In this document: piece by piece, positions 48,106-58,800 of the stretch
How the letters are laid out: each line of letters starts with the position of its first letter
Position numbering within the stretch: position 1 is the first letter of the stretch
Source of the DNA: Sisyra terminalis
Taxonomy: Eukaryota; Arthropoda; Insecta; Neuroptera; Sisyridae
Direction of reading: 5' to 3'
NCBI GenBank assembly: GCA_958496175.1
Contig: OY292275.1
Location: 45,585,701 to 45,649,700, forward strand
DNA: 64,000 nt
Notes under the pieces: model-generated
Told to the model about the DNA's origin: nothing
Database searches by the model: none
Seen by the model: the letters and a program-made list of their open reading frames with translations, nothing else
Translations under genes and position numbers: made by a program

Positions 48106-50750
48106 AAACAGGATATGAACATCATGAGGGGGGGCTCAAGGATTCACGAAATGTAGGTGTATGGGTCGAAAAAAAAAATTTTAATCTATTTAATCTATTT
48201 AGATCACCAATTTGTAAAAAAGTCGAGAAAATGTTGGTTTGACTAAAATTTAATATGTAATTCAACGGACATAGGATCTTTTATTCATTTTTAATTTTTC
48301 CAGAAAATTCAAACTACATAAGGAACTTATACAGGAATTTGCAAATTTTCTTCTTTTTTTTTTTAAATAATTAAACGGACCGGTTACCTGCTTATTTTTT
48401 AAGGTCTTATAAAAAGGTTGCTCAAAACATTTGAACAATAGTGTCGTCCACCATTGCAGCAAAATGATCTTACTTTGTTGCCGAGGCGCGTAATTTAAAA
48501 ATTAGAAACGATATAACGCGGTATTTTGTCTCCTTCTTCATAAGCGTAGAAATCGGAAAATATAAATGTAAATGCTTGTATTGTAAAACTATAAAAACTT
48601 CAATAAACCTATAATAATTATGTTTTCTGAGATGGGAGCCAACGATACACTTTAATTATCTCTTCAACTATTTGATTTGATTAATAACTTACCTCTTTCT
48701 ATGAAAAAATAAATATTATTTATCCTATTTTACTGTATGGCGATTTCTATTTTACCGCCTGCAAAACCACTCGAGCCACCTTACGATTTTTCTTTTTAGA
48801 TTACATCGTAATTTTGAATGTAATTGGTTTAAAAAAGAAGTATTTTTCTGTTAAATTTTTAAGGTCTCCCGGTGAATTTTTCCGCAATTTTAAGGGCCCA
48901 TAAATTGATTACACTTCTTAAACTCACATTATGCCAAGCATATTCTTCTTTGCTTTTAAATTGAGTGATTATAATAATAAGAACTTTCTACATTTGTTGA
49001 AAAATCTGATATACCATGATATAACATCTGATATACCATTTTTTTCTTATCGCACTCAATTCTTATATTCTTACGTACTTCAATATCTTGAACAAAGCAG
49101 ACATCAGATACGAAAAATTAAATTTCGTAGATTACCATTTTTAATTACCGAAGGTCGTTAAATATGTAGTTACTTTGCATAGATTATTTGGTTTATAAAA
49201 ACCAGGGCTTTGATTTTCATTCATTTTCAAACTACATTTTTTTTCAACATTTCATGCAGGATAATGTACCGGAAGACGAATATAAAGATTTAAAGCTAAG
49301 AGCTTTATTTCTATAGCGCTAAATTAATAGTTTTTTTTTTCTTGACAAAGTCTTGATGAAAAGTTTCACTTGAAATGTAGAATGACAATGAACCACCTAC
49401 ACTTACATCTTCTATATGTCATACAAAATATAAGAGATGTAAAGATTTGATTTTATACGGAGGGAATAATTCGCTTCGGAGCCCCGTTACGGTTCTTTAT
49501 GGGGAAAAAAAATTCTTTTAAATTAAATTTCTAATATTATGAAAAAACGTTGACTGCTATATAATGTTTCCAAAGAATGAGATTGGAAATTGGAAATATT
49601 AATTTGACTATATCGAACTTGATTCTGTACCTATTAACTTATGCTTTGAAGTCGTAATTTTAATTGTCAACCGTAAATAATATGAAATATTTTCTTGTCG
49701 ACTTATGGCATATAATATAAAGAAAGTAAGACGCTGATGCGGATAAAAAAGTTGCTTTGATGCTACATTTTCTTATTAAAACCAAAATGTTGTTATTATT
49801 TTCAAATGCCTGCGGTACACAGATGAAATACAAAATTCTTTGTGGAAGAAAAACATAGAAAATGTATAATTTCTGAGAGAATTATATTTTCTAAATTTTC
49901 CCTAGATATAAATGTACATTAAACATATTGGCCGAATTTGCCGTAAGGCTACACTCTGCCATTGTTTCACTACGCTTCTATACGTTTCATAATTTATAAA
50001 TAAACCAAAACTCACTGTTCGCAAACATGAATATATGGAAAATTCGTTTATTTGAAAAAAATTTATATACTTATACGAAAAAGAAACGAATCCTTGTCAA
50101 AAGATAAACATGACGTACGTCAGATAAAAAATAAATAATAATGATAAGATAAATAAGACTAATTCATCTATATCAATTTTTCTTCGTTGTTTTCTTTTAA
50201 TAAATTATATTATTATTATTTAAAAATCAAAAGCAAACATACGATATGTATAATTTATGGAAGTAATTCAATTCTAATCGCTAAAATAAATCGAATTCTT
50301 TCCGGATATGTTTATTTTATACCAATTTTTCTTCTTCAGTTGACTTCCCTAGCATATAAGCAGATTTTTGTCGTCTTTCCAATGCTTTTGTAAAGTTTTA
50401 CAATAGGAATTGAAACACCCACGTATGTAAAATTCATATATGTGTGTAGGTTACGGAAAGGATAATGCGGAGGCTTTAGCTGATCTCAATAACGATAATA
50501 AGCTTTGAAAATATGGAAATGAACCAAATTACTTCAGATTTCAAGTTTTTCATTAATTACTGCTTTAAACGATAATAAAATTAAGTAAAATCAAAATATA
50601 TAATTATTTAGATCAAAACTTGTGTCTTTTTACTATAAATTTTTGTAAAGTATTGCAAATCTCTATATGTAAAAGGGTCATATAACATCGGAATCTAGAA
50701 CATTATTTGATGGGTAACTATAAAATCTATTGGCTTCAAAAATTGATTTA
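48106..50750. other. AT-rich non-coding DNA
   Basis: No supported gene, RNA or transposon was recognised. Confidence 0.45.
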
Positions 50751-50890
50751 GCCTATTGGTGGACAAGTAGTTAAGGTGACCGCTCCAAAACTGTTAGGTA
50801 TTGGGTTCGAGTCTCATCTTGAGTAAATTTTGTTATTTCTCGATTACGGATTTTTATTAATCATAGAATCGCTAAAGACCTGAGTAGTTG
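50751..50890 (+). mobile_element. tRNA-derived SINE, copy 6, 3' incomplete
   Basis: The head GCCTATTGGTGGACAAGTAG is a mutated A-box region. The B box GGGTTCGAGTC (50803-50813) is well kept, and the body runs to GAATCGCTAAAGACCTGAGT. The sequence then stops matching the family and LINE sequence begins within about 15 bases. Confidence 0.8.
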
Positions 50891-50904
50891 GAATGGAAGA
50901 AAGG

Positions 50905-51272
50905 ACCTTTATCCCGAGACTGGAAGATAAAATAACCGCATTTGAAATATGGGTAAATCGCTGAATCCTGAAGATAGCTAGGAAGGATCACGTGCGAAAT
51001 GAAGAAGTACTAATGAAACTTAATACCACAAAAACTCTTATGATAAAGAAGAGAAAGTTACTGTACTTCTGCCATGTCATATGTAACAACAAATATTTAC
51101 TTCAGCTTATCATTCAGGGTTGGTTGAAGAAAAAAGAACTCTGGGAAAAATAAAAGTATCCTGGTTAACCAACCTTCGTGTGTGTTTTGGAAAAAGCTGC
51201 TGTATCAAAAATCATAGTTTCTATGATGATAGCCAATCTTCAACATTGAAGAGGCACCAAAATATCGTGACA
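50905..51272 (+). pseudogene. LINE ORF2 C-terminal relic
   Basis: In shifting frames the sequence reads KITAFEIWVNR, ILKIARKDHVRNEEVLMKLN, KRKLLYFCHVICNN, then GKIKVSWLTNLRVCFG and MMIANLQH. This order matches the C-terminal region of a common arthropod LINE type (MLKISW-VTNEEVL, KLQYLGHI, GRRRISWLKNLR, MIANLR). Stops and at least one shift show it is inactive. It is a different LINE from the jockey relics at 43860 and 51400. The clade is likely RTE-like but not certain. Confidence 0.75.
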
Positions 51273-51691
51273 CGCGATATGTTCAAAAAAACGAAGAAAG
51301 TTTCTGGACTGACTTAACTTCTTAACACTTCATCGTCCCTTAAAAATGTTGTTCTAGTTTTCCATAGTTCTATATCTTTCATATTCAATAATTATGTGCT
51401 ATTATTATGTGCCTGGATTTCAAACTAACGTGGAAATACCACATTGATGGGTTGGTAACTAGATTGCGAGGAAAGCTCAAAAACTAAAGCAACTATTAAT
51501 ACATACCACACCACTCAACCATTGCACGAAACTTTTAATATATAAAATATTAATAAGACCGGTTATTTTATTTAATATTTTTATTATTTAATTAGCTACA
51601 TTTCGTTACTTATCGTAACTTCATCAGGCTTCTTGATTCACAAAAATAAAATGTTTTCAATTTAAATTCAATAAATAAATAAAAAAAAAAT

Positions 51692-51744
51692 ATTAAAATT
51701 GTTGATTGAATTTTAATGAGAGCCAAATAAATACCGATTTTTTT
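51692..51744 (+). repeat. 53-bp segment shared with 53205-53257
   Basis: Identical over 53 bases, from ATTAAAATTGTTGATTG to a run of seven T, in the same orientation as 53205-53257. It lies in the loop of the HHE-2 palindrome and is absent from the HHE-2 copies at 29231 and 30053. Confidence 0.9.
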
Positions 51745-51821
51745 AATATTTTTAAATAAAAAAAATGTATTTATTTATTGAATTTAAATTGAAAATATTT
51801 TATTTTTGTGAATCAAGAAGC

Positions 51822-51849
51822 CTGATGAAGTTACGATAAGTAACGAAAC
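51822..51849 (+). ncRNA. Hammerhead-like core in HHE-2 copy 3
   Basis: CTGATGA (51822-51828), extra A, stem II GTTAC/GATAA/GTAAC, GAAAC (51845-51849). The left arm carries the inverse at 51627-51602 with the same stem II. As in copy 1, no GUC triplet and little stem I can be drawn next to the core. Confidence 0.45.
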
Positions 51850-52278
51850 GTAGCTAATTGAATAATTAAAATATTAAATATAAAACCGAACTTAAACAAC
51901 CTGAATTGTCTTCTTATTTAAAAAAATTAAAGCTGAGATCTGAATTTTATCATCTGTTAATAAGACCAATATGGACGTACGCGTGTGGCCTATGGGGGAC
52001 GGCCGTGAAAACACACATCCAAAAAAATACAAGTGATACAAAATCGAAATTTTAAGATTAATAACAAATATTCCATAATATATTATATTATAATTTATAT
52101 ATATATATATATGATTCACAAATTACACGAGTACAAACAGGTTAACAGGGATGCCTAGGTTCACCTGCACTCCAGCATGGAAGACCATGAAAACCCTCTA
52201 GTTAGAGAAGAAGCATTTAAACCAATGATTCAAAACAGGAGATTAAAAAGAAAAAGACTAAAAAACAATTTGACCTAA

Positions 52279-53204
52279 TGATGTATAAAAAAATAACTAA
52301 ACATTATATATAAATCTAATTACTAAAAAAAATACCTAGTCCTGGACAACGGTCACCGAATAACTGTGTCATGCCTTTTAGGCACTTTAGGTGCTTACTA
52401 TGAGTGAGTCACTACGTGACAAAAGTGGACAAAATTAAAAAAAAAAAAATTATAAAATAATTATCACTTAAAGTATTAATAGCTTAAATTTATTTTTCTA
52501 AAAATTTTCTTAGCAATATGACATTTTTTGAACGATGCATTCATTACTAAAATATAAAAATAATCTTTCTTGGAATCCATAGTTGTTTTCAAGTAGATCG
52601 ACAAAAAAACCTGTTTACTTTAAGTTGATGTGGACTATTCTATCATTATAGTAGATGCCATGAAATTATACTTACAAATATTCCGGGAATGATAGCTCCC
52701 TCATTCTAGATAGACGGTCGTTAGTTTATTTATAAAACCAATTTCTTATTTTCTATCGAAATTTTAAGTCAAAAGCCTGAACGTTAAAATTCAATGCTTG
52801 ATAAACATTGAATTCATTTTTTCAATACCAACTGTCTACTGTGAACCTTTCCACGTTTACGTCTCCATTCTTAGTCGCTTTGCTTTTCTGCAAACGAATT
52901 GGGAATAAACAAAAATAAAACACAAAGCCACCAAATGATCAAAATGAATAAAAGATGGTCGAATCAATGAACAAGAAGTAATAACATAAAAAATAAAAAG
53001 CTTTGATTTAGACAGTAAGAACTACTCGCGTCTCATTTCATATATTTTTTCAGCATTAAACTCAATTGATTCAGGTCAACGTTGATCGAAATCGGTTCGC
53101 ATGAGTTGACAATATTTTTAAAATTTCACATATAAATTGTATTTATATATGTCGTGCTGATTATAAGTGTGTGGATCGCTCTGTCCATTTTGGCTTTATT
53201 CCAA
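52279..53204. other. AT-rich non-coding DNA
   Basis: Apart from possible LINE 3' sequence up to about 52440, no feature was recognised. Confidence 0.45.
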
Positions 53205-53257
53205 ATTAAAATTGTTGATTGAATTTTAATGAGAGCCAAATAAATACCGATTTTTTT
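53205..53257 (+). repeat. 53-bp segment shared with 51692-51744
   Basis: The second copy of the identical 53-base segment, here outside any recognised element. It may be the source of the copy inside HHE-2, or both may come from a dispersed repeat. Confidence 0.9.
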
Positions 53258-56200
53258 CGTCCTTTAACAATTTTTAGTGTATTAATATTTCATCATACTT
53301 ATGTAATGAGATTGTGTAAATATAATGCTGTTGTAATATAATAAATATAATTTATGCGATCGAGATAAGTAAACATAAATTTTGGAGTTATTGTAAAATA
53401 AGCTCATAAACAAAGCGGAGCGTATGCTTTAACAGATCGTAAAAGTGTGCGAGTCTATCTTTAATGCGCTAAAAGTTTTTATTATCTTTATATGCTTTTT
53501 TAAATTAAACCAAATTTGCTTTATCAAAACTTCTTGATATTTTCTCCCGTAAATGTTTTCTCCTTTTGCGATAAGATTAAACTAAGTGTTGTATATCATA
53601 TAGTACACCTACGAAGTCGGAAAAGTGTTATAAACCGATTAATAGGAAAGTGTTCAAGTTTCAGTTATGTAAAATAATGCATGAATGCATTTTTCGCGCA
53701 ATTGCTCTTCTGAATATTGAAACCCTTAACTAGGTGATAAGGAATCATTTTTTTTTTTTTGGGGGATTTCAATTTGATGGCTCATTTTTGTCCGGGTGGT
53801 GGTAGAGTGGTATATGGTGGTATATTAGAGGAAAAGTCGTTTATCTCATAAATGTCGATATTTCTTAACTTGGCAAGATTGGAACTAGGAAATGGGTGGG
53901 TTTTACCCAATACCACACGAGCGGATGGAGCGAATGGCTTTTTCAGCAGATGTACCGAAATATATGTACGTGCTCGGCTCAAAGTGCCATATTACATACA
54001 GACTAGAGTGCATTTAATGGCCATCTCACGAATATTAAGTCATACTGTAAAGTGTTCGGCCCACGTGAGGGTAAACAATAAACGAATTTTCCGAATGCTA
54101 AATTGTTTTCAATATTTCTTTTTCATGTGCAATGCAAAATGCAATTGTTGCAGCTTAAAAGAAAATGGAAATGGTTTGAGTCGATAAGTATTTGTTACAG
54201 TTTTTTGAGGTCTTTAGTCAAATGACAAAAACGAAGTCTCGCCTCTTTCATTCGTAAACCACCGTTATATTATTCAGATACTTTTTTTTGGCACTATTTA
54301 AAAAAAGTAGCGAAGAAAGGGGAAGAAGATATATACTACCATGTCCCACTGTACAATGGGAAATGTAATGAGTTATAACAAATTGTATTTTCGAAACAGA
54401 AAACCTTAAATTTATTAATTTATTTGTCACTGTTGCATATAAAAACATTTTTTATTTATACTCTAAATAGCATAGATATGTACCTACCTTGGTGTCCTAT
54501 ATTGTCCATCAAGTTATTAATTTCAAATACCTTTTTTTGCTTCTATATAAAACTTCTTGCACCGAATTATTGCAAGTTCTACAAAAAGTTTTGCAAAAAA
54601 GCTCGCAATTTATTCAAACAGGTGTTCGTAAGGTAACATTCTTTAGACGGCTAGACTAGCTGAAACACCAATAAATTTTCATCAACTAGTTGTATTCGTA
54701 GTCCCAGCTTATTCTGTTTTTTTTCTTCATAAAACAATTTTCTTTCATAAATTAAAATTTAAACTTAAACTGATTTTGAACTTACCGATTTAATTATAGG
54801 TTTATTCAATTATATATTCTCGTTTTCCGTTTTCAACAGTTATAGCAAATTTGATCCAAAGCTCCTAACATGGAATTATTTGTAAAGGTTTTCATAGTTG
54901 ACCCAAATCCATAGTTTTAAATCTATAGAGAAAGTAGGTACACATTTTTTAAGAAAATTATTTAAGAACCTTTTTTGTAGGAAATTTTCTCAGCTTTCAT
55001 TTTGATAATAACTATTTTATTTGTATCTAGGTCGGTGCAAAAGCTATAATGAAAAAAAATATTATTATTGGAAAAAACAATTTCGAGGGGGGGTTAACGC
55101 GGCGTCCTTCGGTGACGGATTTTTTGGTTATATTTTCTAAATCATGTTGGAGACCTAATCTATAAATAAATAAAACGTACTTGTTGGGGAGTTTACTAAT
55201 AAATTTCACTTCTGCGACTGTACTAATGACTTTGAACACATTTTTTCATAACTGTCGTTTGAAAACTTTAAATTTTTATGATTAGTTATGGCCTTGAATT
55301 TGTAACCCTTGTTAATGATAATATCAGAACATCGATAGAAAACATTGAAAAGCATTTACATGTTGGGAACAAAATAAAGGAAATAATGGAACACGACCGA
55401 TAGTTGATACGCAAAAATTTGGGGAATTGAAAAAAACAGTAAGCCATATCTGGGCACAATGGATATACGTTGATAGGTATAATAGATTGTGCACCCAGTT
55501 GTAGATATGCGGAATTATATAAGACCCCAGTTCTTTAAAGCTCCCAATGTTAGAATGCTTAAGCCGTTTTTGTTATATTAGGAATATTTGGAACCCATTT
55601 CTTGTTTTAAAACTTTTTTTTAAACTTTCTTGGTTATAGCATTCCCGCTAGTCATTCCGTACATTTTTTTATGAAGAGAGGTGCATTATTTTTGTAGCCC
55701 ATGGATACCGAAGATCTTAAGACGGTCCTGTTTTTGAGTATTAAGGAACTAAATTATTATTTACATTATAATAACACGAATTTGTTTAATATTTGACGCT
55801 TTATCAGAGCTTTCGAGTTCTAAATAAATATGTTTATATGGAATGATTTGGAAAGTGTAAGTTTTTATGAACTCTGGAGATTTGAATTTGAGAATAAATT
55901 TTTAATGTATTTAGATAAATCTTTATATTTAGGGCCATTCATCTTCCATATGTGTTAATCGATGATTTCTTAACCGTTTTTTATTTTAAATTATACAAAT
56001 TAAATTTATTATCCTTTAGAAGTACAATCGTATAATCTCTTCAATGTTCATCGACCTTACAAATGCCTTTTTTTTTTACTTCACAAACTAATTTAAACTG
56101 TTAAACTGTAATAGTGACTCCACAACATTTTTCATTTCGATCAACGTGACTTTTAAAGTTCGATACACGAGCTTTCGATTAGTTTTGTTAACAATGTCAA

Positions 56201-57431
56201 TAATAACATTTTCACAGACTCAACGAATAGCTGAAACGGGTAACGTAGGTACATAAAAAGAACAAATAAAGAGTTTTGTTTGACGAATTGAAAATTTAAA
56301 GTATTTTCTACTTTACACTTACGGCATTTTGTGGAAATATTACACTTGGTTTATAACGCGGAGCTATAAATGCTATGAAGTTCATACGATCGAGCTCCAT
56401 AAAATTTTAAAATTTATAAAGTGTCGTTTTAAAAAAAAAGAAAAAAGAAGTGCCATATAGTCGTAAGGTTTTTGTGTACGGCAAATAGAACATATATGGC
56501 CCCGTTTGTACATCAAGTTTGATGAAATGAAAAGAACAATATTCAACAGCAATAAAAAATGTGTCAACAAAAAATCCATTTAGCGTATGTACGGATGTAT
56601 GTATATGTATGTTAACAGTTGTATAGTGTAATACAGACGAAGCACAAAGATAATAACTTAGAAAAGTTTATTGTGCTTGTGTGCTTTATACACAACGCCA
56701 TAAGTATCTATCTTATTTTAGTGAAATCCCGACGGCGCAAAAAATGAGGTGAAAGAGTAATCTTGCACAAATTTAAATCTGAGAAACGAACTTATTCGCG
56801 CGAATCATAAACGACAAATGCAAATGACAGATATGTCCTGGATAAATTGTGTGTAGGACACTTTTCCCGGATTTCCCAACGTTTGAACGGGGATCGTAAT
56901 GTGTCATAAATAACGCCTCTCTGTGTACGCGATAATCTTTTAAATTAAGCGTGAATAAAGAGAACGTTTTCCTATCGCAAACCCTACGATCGATTAGTCA
57001 AAAATGTAACTTGATTAAATGTATGTCGTAGGCAGATTTTCACACTCCACGCTTTCCCAATACAATATACCAATTTTGCCGTTAAGCTTTTCAAATATTT
57101 ACCTTCTAAAAATCAGATTGAATTTATCCTAATTTAAAAAAAATCCTCATAAAGTTAAAGTATGAGTTTGAAGTGAAAACTGCTTTGGCATCGTTGAGAC
57201 TTGAAATTTCATGAAACGAAAAAGCGACAGTTAAAAGAGATAAAAATATAATTCTATAAGATTTAACAAACGAGAGAATGAAATAGAAAACACTACGGTA
57301 TTTTTATGTATATGTGCGCCAGCATATTACGCTGCTTGGGAATAGTCGTGCTAGCAACCGTGGTTAATTGTGTATTGTTTACGTTAACATTTCATTTTTA
57401 TAATAAAAACATTTTTAAAGTACGGCAAAAA
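53258..57431. other. AT-rich non-coding DNA
   Basis: No supported gene. A frame of 111 codons at 53852-54187 (+), in slightly GC-richer DNA, lacks an assignable domain and overlaps an antisense frame. Confidence 0.45.
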
Positions 57432-57444
57432 TGAATACAATATT

Positions 57445-57557
57445 TTAACATTGATAAGTATTTTATTTATTTCCGAGTCACAATAAATTAATGGATAATA
57501 ATATATATATATATGTCTTTGAGACTCAATTAAAAAATTATTTTATTAATTATCCAT
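57445..57557 (-). mobile_element. HHE-1 copy D, 113 bp with 13-bp target duplication
   Basis: It is inverted relative to copies B and C. The family tail (TTAACATTGATAAGTATTTT, then CCGAGTCACAA) leads into ATGGATAATAATATAT and a short remnant of the palindrome. TGAATACAATATT flanks it perfectly at 57432-57444 and 57558-57570. The hammerhead part is deleted. Confidence 0.9.
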
Positions 57558-57699
57558 TGAATACAATATTATCGTGATTCATTAAAAAGTTCATCTACGA
57601 AAATTTAATAAAGTACACACCAGATGTATCGCAAATTCTTAATAAGAAAAAATTTCAATGATTTTAAATAGAGATTTTAATGTAAATATTGTGTTAGAT

Positions 57700-57870
57700 A
57701 TAACGATCTCTTTGATTGAGTTTCTGGACACCAAATTAATTTTAAATATGTATAGCAATTAGACTTTATCAACAGGAAGATCAAAAACAGTTATGGATGG
57801 TATATTATTACGTTGATATACGATGATATACGTTATTACGAGTAATTTCAAATCATCCAGTCATGATTGG
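57700..57870 (+). pseudogene. Possible Penelope-like reverse-transcriptase relic
   Basis: EFLDTKLI is encoded at 57718-57741 and SNHP at 57848-57859 in another frame, with IRLYQQ between them. Penelope-like reverse transcriptases have a FLD block followed some 30-40 residues later by an SNHP-type block, with a YQKP-like segment between. Order and spacing fit, but the frames are broken and the match is short. It lies 140 bases from HHE-1 copy D. The longer frame at 57823-58152 is otherwise unrecognised. Confidence 0.35.
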
Positions 57871-58618
57871 CTGCTGATTGGAATGTCTTCTCTTTGTTTA
57901 CATCATCAAAGGTGGAAACGCCCTCCTTTTGTTTTCTTCAAGGTTGTTCAACTGTTTTTCGATCCCACAGCTGTGATTGGTGGAAGGTGGGAACGCTCTC
58001 GATGTTTTGTGCCTGATTCTTCCACTCGACGTTATTACTCGTATGCAAACGATAAATCTATTGATCAAATCGAAACTAAAGTATTTATTTCATACTTCAA
58101 TTACCATAAGCTTTTCATATCATTTATCCAAAATGCAAGTTCGGAGTCTTGAAAAAATAAATGTGATATATATGTGAATGATGGATTCAATATTATCATA
58201 ACTCAACTCTATAATTATCTTACTTCCCAAAATTATCATTCGGCTTCATATCTGGAAGTTCACATTTTTGAAGGTTTCACTTCTATCGTAGGTGTATTTT
58301 TTTTTTGAGTTTGTTTAAGTCACAATTATACTACTTGGCTAGAATCAATAAGTTAAGAATTACTCTTATCCACCAAAAAGGTACAATTACCTCTTTTTGT
58401 TCACCCTCTAGATGCATTCATATACAAAACTGGCAATTTTGCATAGAGCTTATCTATGAAAAAGGATGAAATGTCTGGTCCTAACTTTTTTTCACAACAA
58501 CATGATTATTTGGAAAAATAAGTATCAAGATCAAGACATAACAACTATCAAGATTCTGTCGATAATGTTTAAAAGAAAAATTGTTTTTTTGAATAATTGT
58601 TTAAAGAAGGAATGCTCA

Positions 58619-58792
58619 AGTCTACTGGTGGCCGAGTGGTCAAAGTGACCGCTTCGAAACTAGTAGGTGTTAGGTTCGAATCTCGTAGCGAGCAAACTTT
58701 TGAAATTTCTTGATATACGAATTTTCATTAACTCTAGAGTCGCTAAAGATCTTGGTAGTTCTAAAGCAACGGGAATATCAGTTGAAAAAATT
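58619..58792 (+). mobile_element. tRNA-derived SINE, copy 7
   Basis: The best-preserved head: TCTACTGGTGGCCGAGTGG (A box, 58621-58639) and GGTTCGAATCTCG (B box, 58673-58685). The body with CTAGAGTCGCTAAAGATC follows, then a short A-tail. AATGCTCA (58611-58618) and AATGATCA (58793-58800) form a likely 8-bp duplication with one change. Confidence 0.9.
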
Positions 58793-58800
58793 AATGATCA

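Larger units (their letters stand above)
51561..51956. mobile_element. HHE-2 copy 3 inside the LINE, 11-bp target duplication
   Basis: Two arms (about 51561-51680 and 51768-51956) are inverted copies carrying CTGATGA - hairpin - GAAA on both strands. TTAATAAGACC flanks the element perfectly at 51550-51560 and 51957-51967, and the LINE reading frame resumes after it. The centre of the palindrome holds a 53-base segment (51692-51744) copied from, or shared with, 53205-53257. The insertion point inside recognisable LINE codons fixes both borders of the element. Confidence 0.95.
51400..52278 (+). pseudogene. Jockey-type LINE C-terminus, split by HHE-2
   Basis: Before the insertion it reads LDFKLTWKYHIDGLVTRLRG and LLIYKILIRP; after it, LIRPIWTYACGLWGTAVKTH, then KILRLITNIP, HENPLVREEAFKP and NRRLKRKRLKNNLT, stop at 52276-52278. 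These are the conserved jockey C-terminal blocks (LTWKKHI, LIRPIWTYG, LRLITNAP, HPNPLA, RRLKR). HHE-2 (51561-51956) interrupts the RP codons and duplicates TTAATAAGACC. Stops and an AT microsatellite near 52098 show decay. Sequence to about 52440 may be its 3' untranslated region. Confidence 0.85.

Noticed and set aside
53852..54187. 111-codon frame in slightly GC-richer DNA
   Set aside because: No domain or convincing splice sites, and an antisense frame of similar quality overlaps it.
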